Source of the DNA: Desulfobacterales bacterium
Lineage (GTDB): Bacteria > Desulfobacterota > Desulfobacteria > Desulfobacterales > ETH-SRB1
NCBI GenBank assembly: GCA_030017395.1
Contig: JASEIZ010000034.1
Coordinates: 1-13,644, forward strand
Length of the DNA: 13,644 nucleotides
Reading direction: 5' to 3'
Positions 1-6,647 of the stretch are shown here, in pieces. Both the position numbers and the translations under genes were made by a program. The notes beneath the pieces were generated by a model. That model searched no databases. It saw only the letters and a list, made by a program, of their open reading frames with translations, and had not been told where the DNA came from. Within the stretch, counting starts at the first letter, position 1, and the number at the start of each line of letters is the position of its first letter.

Positions 1-8
1 TTGAAGCT

Positions 9-53
9 CCCCGCCGCAAGCAGCGGGGAATGCGCTCGCTATTCAGTTCAAAA
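9..53 (+). repeat. REP-like palindromic repeat, copy 1
   Basis: A GC-rich hairpin (stem CCCCGC/GCGGGG at 9-14 and 23-28, loop around CAAGC) is followed by AATGCGCTCGCT and then an AT-rich tail ending GTTCAAAA. The same arrangement recurs at 3637-3682 in the same orientation, which marks this as a dispersed repeat and not chance structure. It abuts a decayed gene end just downstream. Whether it is a REP unit mobilised by a RAYT transposase is inference; no such transposase is in the window. Confidence 0.7.
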
Positions 54-107
54 TTCTTCATAAAATTTGTTAGAGCTTCTACCGCCTCTATGGTTGTAGG
101 ATTATAA

Positions 108-218
108 AGAGCTTCCCGAATTAACTTAGAAAAAGTGGGGTATAAAAATATAATAAATGCAGGAGCGTATGAAGAATTAAAGAAACAAGAAAGAGATAGA
201 AAAAAACAAAAAGAGTAA
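108..218 (+). pseudogene. Rhodanese-like domain remnant (C-terminal end only)
   Basis: The plus-strand frame ending at the TAA of 216-218 reads RASRINLEKVGYKNIINAG, followed by AYEELKK and a lysine-rich tail. The segment LEKVGYKNIINAGAYEEL resembles the last helix-strand-helix of single-domain rhodaneses, where an active-site Cys-Arg loop is followed by RAS/RSxxA, then a GYKNVxNxGGY-like segment. The frame is closed by TAA at 105-107. Just upstream, another frame encodes Cys-Arg (TGT AGG, about 92-97) where the active-site loop would be expected, suggesting a frameshift. The remainder is absent, and the flank runs into the palindrome at 9-53. There is no start codon or ribosome binding site, so I read it as a dead gene end. 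The identification rests on a short match and is tentative; the alternative is a chance open stretch. Confidence 0.42.
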
Positions 219-241
219 AAACGGTACAAAGAGAAAGAAGG

Positions 242-1960
242 TCAGCAACCCTGTTTGTTTTCTATTTTTGCCCATGAATCACGCAAAGTTGCTGTCCGGT
301 TAAACACAAGCCTTTCTTCACGAGAATCAACGGCATCCACGCAGAAATAACCAAGCCTTTCAAACTGATACCGGCTTTCCGGTTTTGCGCTCGCAAGGCC
401 TGGTTCAACACGGCAGGACGTTAATATTTCCAGGGAGTTTGGATTTAAATAATCCATAAAATCAGCCCCGTCTTTTACCGCAGCAGGGTTTTCTTTTATA
501 AACTGACGATCATAGAGGCGGACTTCAGCCTCAATTGAATGAGGCGCAGAAACCCAGTGAAGGGTGCCCTTGACCTTGCGTCCGTCCGAAGACCAACCAC
601 CTTTTGTTGCAGAATCATATGTGCAGCGCAGCTCAATAATCTTTCCGGTTTTTTCATCCTTTACCACACGCTCACACTTGATATAATAGGCGTATCTCAA
701 TCTTACTTCACTGCCCGGAGACAGTCGGAAAAACTTTTTGGGAGGATCTTCACGAAAATCCTCATACTCAATATACAGCACCCTGGAAAACGGAACCTTC
801 CGTGTCCCCATGCCTGGATTTGTCGGATGATTCTGAGCCTCGATCTCTTCTGTCAGGTCTCCAGGATAATTTTCAATAACCACACGAAGCGGTCGCAACA
901 CACCCATAACCCTGGGAGACCGTTCGTTCAGGTCTTCCCTTATGCAGTGTTCCAGCAACGCACAATCTACAACACTTTCCCTTTTGGCCATTCCAATACG
1001 ATCAGAAAATGCCCGGATAGATTCAGGTGTATAACCGCGTCTCCGCATGCCTGACAGGGTAGGCATGCGCGGATCGTCCCATCCGGAAACATGTCCCTGC
1101 TCAACCAGTTTCAAAAGTTTCCGCTTGCTCATTACTGTGTAAGTCAGATTGAGCCTGGCAAACTCGATTTGCTGAGGATGACAATCTACATTCAACTCGT
1201 CAAGTATCCAGTCATAAAGAGGCCGGTGGTCTTCAAATTCAAGGGTGCAGAGGGAATGGGTAATCCCCTCGATGGAATCGGAAAGACAATGAGCATAATC
1301 ATACATCGGATAAATGCACCATCTGTTGCCTGTTCTGTGATGCGCCATGTGTTTGATACGGTAAATAACCGGATCACGCATATTTAAATTCGGGGCTTTC
1401 ATGTTGATTTTTGCTCGAAGCACATGTTCACCGTCCTTAAATTCTCCCGACCTCATCCGCTCAAACATATCCATGTTTTCTTCGATTGAACGGTCGCGAT
1501 ACGGGCTGTCTTTCCCCGGCTCGGTCAGAGTGCCGCGATATTTTCTTATTTCTTCCGCACTCAGGCTGCATACATAAGCTTTGCCTTTTTTTATAAGCTG
1601 AACAGCATATTGGTAGAGTTTCTCAAAATAGTCCGATGTATAATAGAGCCGGTCACCCCAGTCAAATCCAAGCCATTTGACATCTGATTTTATTGATTCT
1701 ACATATTCGACATCTTCCTTGCCCGGATCCGTATCATCAAATCGCAGGTTACAAACACCTCCCGCATGTTCGGCAGCAATCCCAAAATTAAGACAAATCG
1801 ACTTGGCATGGCCGATATGCAGATAGCCGTTCGGTTCAGGAGGGAACCTTGTTACAACACGGCCATTGTTTTTGTTTGCCTTTAAATCTTCCGCGATAAT
1901 ATGTCTGATAAAATTAGTCGGTAGAGATGTTTCAATCGCATTGTTATCCATTAAATTCAT
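242..1960 (-). CDS. glnS: Glutaminyl-tRNA synthetase
   Basis: Cytoplasmic class I aminoacyl-tRNA synthetase that charges tRNA(Gln) with glutamine using ATP. The 572 residues are close to the E. coli enzyme (about 554). The HIGH signature is at residues 48-51 within PEPNGYLHIGHAKS. The KMSKS-type loop appears as VMSK at 276-279, and the GlnRS-specific stretch around RFDDTDP is at 73-79. The Rossmann catalytic core is followed by the two-part beta-barrel anticodon-binding region (from about residue 340). The PEPNGYLHIGHAKS context and the C-terminal barrel favour GlnRS over a GluRS. Two starts are possible: ATG at 1958-1960 or ATG at 1949-1951. Each has an AAGGA-like Shine-Dalgarno in reach, because AAGG motifs lie directly upstream in tandem. 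The gene is transcribed away from the divergent CNB-PilZ gene. No convincing terminator is visible downstream. Confidence 0.97.
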   Translation of the reverse strand: MNLMDNNAIETSLPTNFIRHIIAEDLKANKNNGRVVTRFPPEPNGYLHIGHAKSICLNFGIAAEHAGGVCNLRFDDTDPGKEDVEYVESIKSDVKWLGFDWGDRLYYTSDYFEKLYQYAVQLIKKGKAYVCSLSAEEIRKYRGTLTEPGKDSPYRDRSIEENMDMFERMRSGEFKDGEHVLRAKINMKAPNLNMRDPVIYRIKHMAHHRTGNRWCIYPMYDYAHCLSDSIEGITHSLCTLEFEDHRPLYDWILDELNVDCHPQQIEFARLNLTYTVMSKRKLLKLVEQGHVSGWDDPRMPTLSGMRRRGYTPESIRAFSDRIGMAKRESVVDCALLEHCIREDLNERSPRVMGVLRPLRVVIENYPGDLTEEIEAQNHPTNPGMGTRKVPFSRVLYIEYEDFREDPPKKFFRLSPGSEVRLRYAYYIKCERVVKDEKTGKIIELRCTYDSATKGGWSSDGRKVKGTLHWVSAPHSIEAEVRLYDRQFIKENPAAVKDGADFMDYLNPNSLEILTSCRVEPGLASAKPESRYQFERLGYFCVDAVDSREERLVFNRTATLRDSWAKIENKQGC

Positions 1961-2119
1961 TCCTTATCCTTTTGTGTCGCATTTTGAGCTTTGAAATTGA
2001 TTTTTTAGCATAACCACTATATATATGTAAATATTTTTCCAATTAAAAGACAGCCGAGCTATTGAGACCGCAACCGGAAAGGTTGTCCTATCTCCTGATG
2101 CAAAGCGCTTGTTCCCCAC
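1961..2119. promoter_or_regulatory. Divergent upstream region between glnS and the CNB-PilZ gene
   Basis: This AT-rich stretch (especially 1980-2050, with a TATATATA run near 2019-2028) separates two divergently oriented genes and must carry the promoters of both if neither is read from further away. I could not pick a -35/-10 pair with correct spacing confidently on either strand. The call rests on position and base composition only. Confidence 0.4.
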
Positions 2120-2124
2120 GGAGG
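2120..2124 (+). promoter_or_regulatory. Ribosome binding site that decides the CNB-PilZ start
   Basis: GGAGG sits 9 nt before the ATG at 2134. The open frame extends upstream to a TTG at 2062, but no ribosome binding site precedes that codon and the extra 24 residues do not resemble the domain family. ATG 2134 is therefore preferred. Confidence 0.75.
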
Positions 2125-2133
2125 TTTATTGCC

Positions 2134-2838
2134 ATGTTTCATATATCTACGGAAGAAATTTATCAGGATGGACAGATAATATTTGAAGAAGGAAACGCAG
2201 GAGACTGGGTTTATGTGATAGAATCCGGAGCTGTTGAGATTTACAAGAACGTGAATGGAGAAAAGATAATCATCGAAACCATCGGACCCGGAGAAGTTTT
2301 TGGAGAGCTTGCTTTCCTTGCCAGAATACCTCGAACCGCTACTGCTAAGGCTTTGGGTACTACTAAGGTTGGAGTTATCGACCGCAAGTTTCTGGATGAG
2401 GATTACAACAACTTGTCTGATAGCTTCAGGATGATTCTAAAAAGCCTTGTCTTGCGACTTTCGAAGGCAACAGAAAAAGCCGCTCAACCAAAATTACGCA
2501 GGAAAGAGCCTCGTATGCCCAAGGTTCTTTCCCTGCGCTTTAAAAGCAAGACAGAATTCATAAAGGCTTTTTCCGGCGATATAAGCGGTAGTGGAATCTT
2601 TATCAAAACTGAAAAACCCCTTGCTAAAGGAACGCCTTTCCTGCTCAAACTCAACTTGCCGGATTGCTCAGAAGAGCTCATGACCAAATGCGAGGTTTCA
2701 TGGACCCGGACAGAGACCGATGATCCTGTAAAGCATCCGCCTGGAATGGGCATAAAGTTCATGGAAATCAGTACGGCAAATCGCCAAAAACTGAAAGAAG
2801 AATTAATTAAAGCCAAATCCGATATAAAATCGGATTAA
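2134..2838 (+). CDS. Cyclic-nucleotide-binding domain / PilZ domain fusion protein
   Basis: A 234-residue protein with no signal peptide or membrane segment, so cytoplasmic. Residues about 8-105 are a CRP/PKA-type cyclic-nucleotide-binding fold. The phosphate-binding cassette reads FGELAFLARIPRTATAKA (56-73), with the conserved Glu58 and the phosphate-contacting Arg67 both present. No helix-turn-helix follows. Instead a basic linker leads to a PilZ domain (about 122-215) with RKEPR at 123-127 (RxxxR) and DISGSG at 149-154 (DxSxxG), separated by 21 residues as in c-di-GMP-binding PilZ proteins. The end resembles the GMGIKF strand of deltaproteobacterial PilZ-like domains. By inference it could read both cAMP (or cGMP) and c-di-GMP and act through protein contacts, not as a transcription factor. 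The partner is unknown, as its neighbours are housekeeping or broken genes. Confidence 0.88.
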   Translation: MFHISTEEIYQDGQIIFEEGNAGDWVYVIESGAVEIYKNVNGEKIIIETIGPGEVFGELAFLARIPRTATAKALGTTKVGVIDRKFLDEDYNNLSDSFRMILKSLVLRLSKATEKAAQPKLRRKEPRMPKVLSLRFKSKTEFIKAFSGDISGSGIFIKTEKPLAKGTPFLLKLNLPDCSEELMTKCEVSWTRTETDDPVKHPPGMGIKFMEISTANRQKLKEELIKAKSDIKSD

Positions 2839-2934
2839 ATCTTATCTGGGTAATACACAACTCGTTCTTCAAAGCCAAAAAATTATCAATGGGTGTTGTA
2901 TGAATACAAAAATCGCGGAAGATATAATTAACCA

Positions 2935-2958
2935 CCCCGCCGCAAGCGGGCGGGGTAT
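2935..2958 (+). repeat. GC-rich palindrome, REP-like copy
   Basis: CCCCGCC (2935-2941) pairs perfectly with GGCGGGG (2949-2955) around a GCAAGCG loop, and TAT follows. The same C-arm, GCAAGC loop, G-arm, TAT arrangement recurs at 3027-3050, and the loop matches the family at 9-53 and 3637-3682. It probably belongs to the same repeat family but lacks the AATGCGCTCGCT tail. Confidence 0.65.
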
Positions 2959-2981
2959 GTAAAAGGATTAAGCAATTTTAT

Positions 2982-3022
2982 CCCCTCACCCTACCCCTCT
3001 CCCCAAGGAGAGGGAACTGAAG
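2982..3022. repeat. Short palindromic repeat with CCCTCTCC stem
   Basis: CCCTCTCC (2995-3002) and GGAGAGGG (3007-3014) form a perfect 8-bp stem with a CCAA loop, preceded by a CCCTCACCC-type lead. I recall very similar sequence as a dispersed intergenic repeat in many unrelated bacterial genomes, so it is more likely a mobile or parasitic repeat than a local terminator. No T-run follows on either side. It sits between two copies of the GCAAGC-loop palindrome. Confidence 0.6.
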
Positions 3023-3026
3023 GATT

Positions 3027-3050
3027 CCCCACCGCAAGCGGATGGGGTAT
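3027..3050 (+). repeat. GC-rich palindrome, REP-like copy (diverged)
   Basis: CCCCACC (3027-3033), the GCAAGC loop and GGATGGGG (3040-3047), then TAT, form an imperfect version of the palindrome at 2935-2958 in the same orientation. It lies immediately upstream of sequence that reads in frame into the truncated CtlX-type gene. Confidence 0.6.
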
Positions 3051-3073
3051 ATAACAATCTAATAAAGATTTCA

Positions 3074-3625
3074 AAAACAATCGACCTGACCCATTACTGC
3101 AAACAAAATAAGGCTTTGGAAGGAACGGGCAGCATGGTGCTCGATCGTATTCATAAGGTGGCTTTTGCTTCGTTGTCTCCTCGGACAAACAGAGTGGTAT
3201 TGGAAGACTTTTGTAACAAACTCGGTTACCGTTCGGTAGTCTTTCACAGCTATGATAAAGAGAAACTCATTTATCATTCAAATGTAATGATGTCTATTGG
3301 AACCGATTATGCCGTAATTTGCACCGAAGCTATAAAAGACGAAACGGAAAAGAAGACGGTGCTGAACGAATTAAAAAAACTTGGGAAAAGAATTATAGAA
3401 ATTTCTCCTGAACAGATGAATCATATGTGCGGTAATATTCTTGAGCTTCATGCAGTAAACGGGGAAAAGAAAATTATCATGTCCACTTCGGCATACAACC
3501 ATTTCTCCATCGAACAAAAAAAGAAGCTGGAAAAATCAGGTGACATTCTTTCTTTTGATGTGCATACAATCGAGAACATCGGGGGCGGCGGTGTCAGGTG
3601 CATGGTGGCAGAAATATTTTATTAA
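3074..3625 (+). pseudogene. ctlX: CtlX-type amidino-hydrolase, C-terminal half only
   Basis: The reading frame matches the C-terminal half of the CtlX / arginine deiminase-like (amidinotransferase-fold) family, whose members are about 300-310 residues and hydrolyse guanidino or ureido substrates such as citrulline or arginine. Counting from the TTG at 3116, EGTGSMVLDR (2-11) is followed by YHSNVMMSIG (53-62) with the expected catalytic His54, then the GNILEL segment (106-111) and GGGGVRCMVAEIF (156-168) with catalytic Cys162. Family-like sequence (IDLTHYCKQNKALEGTGS) begins upstream of that TTG, near 3080, so the TTG is not a true start. The frame runs back through the palindromes to a TAA at 2969-2971. 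The N-terminal half, with the substrate-binding part of the fold, is missing. I read it as a gene broken at the repeat block. A shortened but expressed protein is possible but unlikely, since no ribosome binding site is seen. Confidence 0.8.
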
Positions 3626-3636
3626 CAACCGCATCC

Positions 3637-3682
3637 CCCCGCCTCAAGCAGTGGGGAATGCGCTCGCTTTTGCGGTTCAAAA
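3637..3682 (+). repeat. REP-like palindromic repeat, copy 2
   Basis: The CCCC arm (3637-3640), CAAGC loop and GGGG arm (3653-3656) are followed by AATGCGCTCGCT (3657-3668) and a tail ending GGTTCAAAA. This matches the copy at 9-53 in sequence order and orientation. It starts 11 bases after the stop of the CtlX-type remnant, so both ends of that remnant are flanked by palindromic repeats. Confidence 0.72.
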
Positions 3683-3831
3683 TAGCCTTGAAAATAGCAT
3701 AAAAAAAGATTATCGTACTGTTGTTTTTTTGTGGAATAGTTCGCTCGTATTTTTATGATAGCTGCGACCGGAAACATCCTGCTTATGTCTGGTCTCATAC
3801 AATTACATACCGGAAGCAATGGACAAGTATT
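3683..3831 (+). promoter_or_regulatory. Upstream region of pyrD
   Basis: About 150 bases between the repeat copy and the pyrD start, AT-rich in its first half (3683-3760). The pyrD frame is open across it but does not resemble DHOD protein, so it is taken as leader. A TATGAT at about 3755-3760 could be a -10 box, but the best upstream TTGTGG is 19 bases away, so the promoter call is weak. I see no clear attenuator hairpin with a T-run. Confidence 0.3.
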
Positions 3832-4752
3832 ATGGGAAACAAGGCCGATCTATCAGTAAACATTGGAAGAATAGAACTAAAAAATCCCGTGATGACGGCA
3901 TCCGGCACATTCGGATATGCCAGAGAATTTGAAAATCTTATTGATTTGAACCGGCTTGGCGCTGTTATTGTTAAAGGTTTGTCACTTAAACCATCCATGG
4001 GCAACCCGCCTCCAAGGATAGTTGAAACTCCATGCGGCATGCTTAATGCCATTGGCCTTGAAAACGTCGGTTTTACTTCCTTTGTGCAGGATAAACTCCA
4101 GTTTTTGAAACAACTCTCAACGCCTGTTTTTATAAATATTTATGGAAAAGATATCCGGGAATATGCGGAGCTGGCATCACGCATTGATGAAATTGAAGAA
4201 ATAGCAGGTATTGAAGTCAATATCTCATGCCCGAACGTAAAAGCGGGAGGGGTCGCTTTTGGAACCGATCCTGATGCAGCCTTCAAAGTAGTAAAGGCTG
4301 TCAGAGACAATACCGGCAAACCGCTTATGGTGAAACTTACTCCCAATGTGACCGATATTACGCTTATTGCCCGCAATGTGGAAGACGCGGGCGCAGATTC
4401 CATATCATTAATTAATACAATAACAGGTATGGCTATAGACATTGAAACCCGGAAGCCAAAGCTTGCAAATATGACCGGAGGGCTTTCAGGCCCGGCAATT
4501 AAACCAATAGCTTTGCGCATGGTATGGCAGGTGGTTCAAAAGGTTAAGATCCCTGTAATAGGGGTTGGAGGCATAATGACCGCAGAGGATGCGCTTGAGT
4601 TTTTAATAGCAGGGGCTGCTGCGGTTCAGGTGGGAACGGCAAGTTTAATTAACCCGCGTGCCACAGTTGACATTATTGAAGGAATAGAAGCCTTTCTTAT
4701 AAAAAGAAATATCCCGCGGCTAACAGATGTTATCGGAACATTGCAAACCTGA
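3832..4752 (+). CDS. pyrD: Dihydroorotate dehydrogenase, class 1B catalytic subunit
   Basis: Oxidises dihydroorotate to orotate in pyrimidine synthesis with bound FMN. The 306-residue product has the class 1 TIM-barrel length. The start is ATG 3832, because MGNKADLSVNIGRIELKNPV matches the family N-terminus while the 37 upstream in-frame codons do not. The Shine-Dalgarno is poor. Key sites are the ASGTFGY segment (23-29), NAIGLENVG (72-80), the active-site loop NISCPNVKAGG (130-140) with catalytic Cys133, the FMN-contacting VKLTPN (167-172), and the phosphate-binding GVGGI (244-248) plus VQVGTA (265-270). A Cys base at this loop indicates class 1, as opposed to the Ser of class 2, and the overall pattern is 1B. 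That form normally works with the iron-sulfur flavoprotein PyrK and passes electrons to NAD+. pyrK is often adjacent but is not in this window. The gene is convergent with leuA. Confidence 0.95.
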   Translation: MGNKADLSVNIGRIELKNPVMTASGTFGYAREFENLIDLNRLGAVIVKGLSLKPSMGNPPPRIVETPCGMLNAIGLENVGFTSFVQDKLQFLKQLSTPVFINIYGKDIREYAELASRIDEIEEIAGIEVNISCPNVKAGGVAFGTDPDAAFKVVKAVRDNTGKPLMVKLTPNVTDITLIARNVEDAGADSISLINTITGMAIDIETRKPKLANMTGGLSGPAIKPIALRMVWQVVQKVKIPVIGVGGIMTAEDALEFLIAGAAAVQVGTASLINPRATVDIIEGIEAFLIKRNIPRLTDVIGTLQT

Positions 4753-4754
4753 TA

Positions 4755-4775
4755 TTTGTTGGCTTTGCCCACAAA
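4755..4775 (+). terminator. Weak hairpin directly after pyrD
   Basis: TTTGTTGGC (4755-4763) and GCCCACAAA (4767-4775) pair at 8 of 9 positions around a TTT loop, beginning two bases after the pyrD stop. There is no U-run after it, so it is at best a weak or processed 3' end. The larger palindrome that follows may be the main structure. Confidence 0.35.
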
Positions 4776-4776
4776 T

Positions 4777-4860
4777 TGGTCGAGTAGTCAAGTGGTTGAT
4801 TTGTCGAGTAGTTCAAAGACCTTTACAACTCGACGACTCGACTATTTAACTATTCGACTA
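4777..4860. repeat. Large imperfect inverted repeat made of 8-bp units, between convergent genes
   Basis: Bases 4777-4814 and 4823-4860 are an inverted repeat: 27 of 38 positions match, and most mismatches on the plus strand become G-U pairs in RNA. Each arm is itself a degenerate 8-bp-period array (GTCGAGTA-like units in the left arm, TATTCGAC-like units in the right). It lies between the pyrD and leuA stops, so it could fold in either transcript and act as a bidirectional 3' end structure. That role is inference, as there is no T-run. Confidence 0.7.
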
Positions 4861-4906
4861 AAGCCACAGGAATTTCAATAAGTTGTAGAAATTCCGAGAC
4901 GTTTAA

Positions 4907-6445
4907 TCACAATGCCTCAGGTGATACCACCGGGTGGGTTTTTAAGTATTCCAGCCGGTTCAATCCATTAATATAAGCCTTGGCGCTGGCCGTGATGATA
5001 TCCGGATCAGCCGCCCTGCCAAGGGCGATAAGCCCGTCTTCGTTTAAACGCACAGTTACCTCGCCCTGTGCATCCGTGCCTCCGGTCAGGGCGCTCACAG
5101 AAAATCTTAAGAGTTTCGATACTGTCCCGGTAAGTTTTGCTATTGTGTTAAAAGCAGCATCAATAGGACCGTTTCCATAACCCGCGCCCTGCACAGAGCG
5201 TCCGTTTATTGTGAGCTTAACACTTGCCATTGGAAGAACCGTTGTTCCGCTTGTCACATGTAAATACTCCAGGCGGAAAATGTCTGCGGTCCTTAATATA
5301 CCTTCCGTGACAATAGCTTCAAAGTCCTCGTCAACAATGGTTTTTTTCTTATCCGCAAGCTCCTTGAATTTTTTAAAGATAAGATTTAATTCTTCGTCTG
5401 AAAGATCGTATCCCAAATCCTTCAGATGTGCTCGAAGGGCATGTCTGCCTGAATGTTTGCCCAATACAAGCTTGCCGGCGCCAAGACCTATGGTATCAGG
5501 CTTCATAATCTCATATGTCATTGGGTTTTTCAACATGCCGTCCTGGTGGATGCCTGCTTCATGCGCAAATGCGTTGGCTCCGACTATAGCCTTATTCGGC
5601 TGCACAATAATTCCTGTTATCATACTGACAAGCCGGCTTGTCGGATAAATCTGCCTGGTGTTAATATTCGTCGATAGCGGGATATAATTGGGTCTTGTAT
5701 GCAAAGCCATTACTACCTCTTCAAGAGATGTATTTCCAGCCCTTTCTCCGATTCCGTTTATTGTAACTTCAGCCTGTCTGGCTCCGGCGCATATTGCCGC
5801 AAGAGTATTGGCTGTGGCAAGGCCAAGGTCATTATGGCAGTGTATGCTCACAATTGCTTTATGGATATTTGGCGTATGTGCCGTGACATATTTAACAAGA
5901 TTCGCAAATTCCTGTGGGATGGCGTAGCCTACTGTATCAGGAATATTAATAGTTGCCGCGCCGGCCTCTATTACAGCCTCAAAAACCCTGCACAGAAAAT
6001 CAGGATCGCTCCTTGATGCATCCTCAGCGGAAAATTCTATGCTGTCGGTAAAAGATCTCGCATATTTAACCGCTTCAACTGCTTTTTTTACAACCTCATC
6101 CCGTGTCATTTTCAGCTTATAATCCATATGAATATCGGAAGTCGCAATAAAGGTATGTATCCTCGGTTTAGCGGCATTACGGATAGCGCCCCATGCACGA
6201 TCGATATCCTTTTTGGAAGTTCGCGCCAGTGCGGCAACTTCTGTGTTTTTCAACTTGCCTGCTATGCTGAAAACCGCCTCAAAATCGCCTTCAGATGCAG
6301 CCGGAAACCCTGCTTCCAATACATCTACACCAAGTTTTTCCAGTTGCACGGCAATCCGCATCTTTTCAGCGGCATTCATGCTTGCTCCTGGAGACTGCTC
6401 ACCGTCTCTTAAAGTTGTGTCAAATATTATTACTTTTTCATCCAT
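4907..6445 (-). CDS. leuA: 2-isopropylmalate synthase
   Basis: Condenses acetyl-CoA with 2-ketoisovalerate to 2-isopropylmalate, the first step of leucine synthesis. The 512 residues match the bacterial LeuA length. The catalytic TIM barrel (about 1-270) opens with FDTTLRDGEQSPG, including Arg13 and metal-ligand Asp14. The metal site continues at SIHCHNDLG (His202, His204) and GERAGNTSLEE (Asn238). After the linker subdomains, residues about 385-505 form the LeuA allosteric domain that mediates leucine feedback, with GYGNGPIDAAFNTI as its clearest segment. The ATG at 6443-6445 has a GGAG ribosome binding site about 7 nt upstream. It is the last gene of the minus-strand branched-chain cluster, 293 bases after cimA. 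It could be co-transcribed or have its own promoter within or beside the intervening repeat element. It is clearly distinct from cimA, to which it is paralogous. Confidence 0.97.
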   Translation of the reverse strand: MDEKVIIFDTTLRDGEQSPGASMNAAEKMRIAVQLEKLGVDVLEAGFPAASEGDFEAVFSIAGKLKNTEVAALARTSKKDIDRAWGAIRNAAKPRIHTFIATSDIHMDYKLKMTRDEVVKKAVEAVKYARSFTDSIEFSAEDASRSDPDFLCRVFEAVIEAGAATINIPDTVGYAIPQEFANLVKYVTAHTPNIHKAIVSIHCHNDLGLATANTLAAICAGARQAEVTINGIGERAGNTSLEEVVMALHTRPNYIPLSTNINTRQIYPTSRLVSMITGIIVQPNKAIVGANAFAHEAGIHQDGMLKNPMTYEIMKPDTIGLGAGKLVLGKHSGRHALRAHLKDLGYDLSDEELNLIFKKFKELADKKKTIVDEDFEAIVTEGILRTADIFRLEYLHVTSGTTVLPMASVKLTINGRSVQGAGYGNGPIDAAFNTIAKLTGTVSKLLRFSVSALTGGTDAQGEVTVRLNEDGLIALGRAADPDIITASAKAYINGLNRLEYLKTHPVVSPEAL

Positions 6446-6545
6446 AATTTTGCTCCGTAATCTATACTAGTTCAGCCACTATCGCTATGTTCACCACCCG
6501 CTTCGCTTGAGGCACAGAGGTCGCTGAGGTTAAATTTTTTTATTC

Positions 6546-6568
6546 CTTTCCGTTGAGAGGTCGGAAAG
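6546..6568. repeat. Hairpin with TTGAGAGG loop (inside MITE-like element)
   Basis: CTTTCCG (6546-6552) pairs perfectly with CGGAAAG (6562-6568) around the 9-base loop TTGAGAGGT. The loop and closing CCG/CGG pairs recur on the opposite strand at 6648-6682, which suggests two inverted copies of one ancestral unit. Confidence 0.6.
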
Positions 6569-6627
6569 CAATGAGAACCAGCCCTTCGGGACATTTAGAG
6601 ACAACCCTCAACTCACAATATTGTTAT

Positions 6628-6640
6628 GCAGCGAAGCTGC
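6628..6640. repeat. Small perfect palindrome (inside MITE-like element)
   Basis: GCAGC (6628-6632) and GCTGC (6636-6640) flank a GAA loop. It lies near the middle of the element. A still smaller CCC-TTC-GGG hairpin occurs at 6582-6590. No function is evident. Confidence 0.5.
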
Positions 6641-6647
6641 TGAGTGG

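Larger units (their letters stand above)
2839..3073. other. Gap with inserted palindromic repeats, no intact gene
   Basis: This stretch separates the CNB-PilZ gene from the truncated CtlX-type gene. From about 2932 to 3050 it is a block of GC-rich hairpins (annotated separately). The bases at 2882-2931 could hold a remnant of the CtlX-type gene's missing half, but I could not recognise it with confidence. No complete gene, RNA or clear terminator is seen. Confidence 0.6.

Noticed and set aside
1..190. Open frame on the minus strand (reads LIREALYNPTTIEAVEALTN, then a tail formed by the palindrome)
   Set aside because: It overlaps the rhodanese-like remnant in antisense, ends inside the REP-like repeat, has no start codon with a ribosome binding site that I can see, and matches no family I recognise. 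A gene end running off the left edge cannot be excluded.
1192..1377. Minus-strand frame overlapping glnS
   Set aside because: An alternative-frame shadow within the well-supported GlnRS coding sequence.
3540..3758. 72-residue plus-strand frame after the CtlX-type remnant
   Set aside because: It overlaps the remnant in another frame and runs through a palindromic repeat; no family resemblance.
3721..3831. N-terminal extension of PyrD from an upstream TTG
   Set aside because: The 37 extra residues do not resemble the DHOD family, whose N-terminus matches from ATG 3832.
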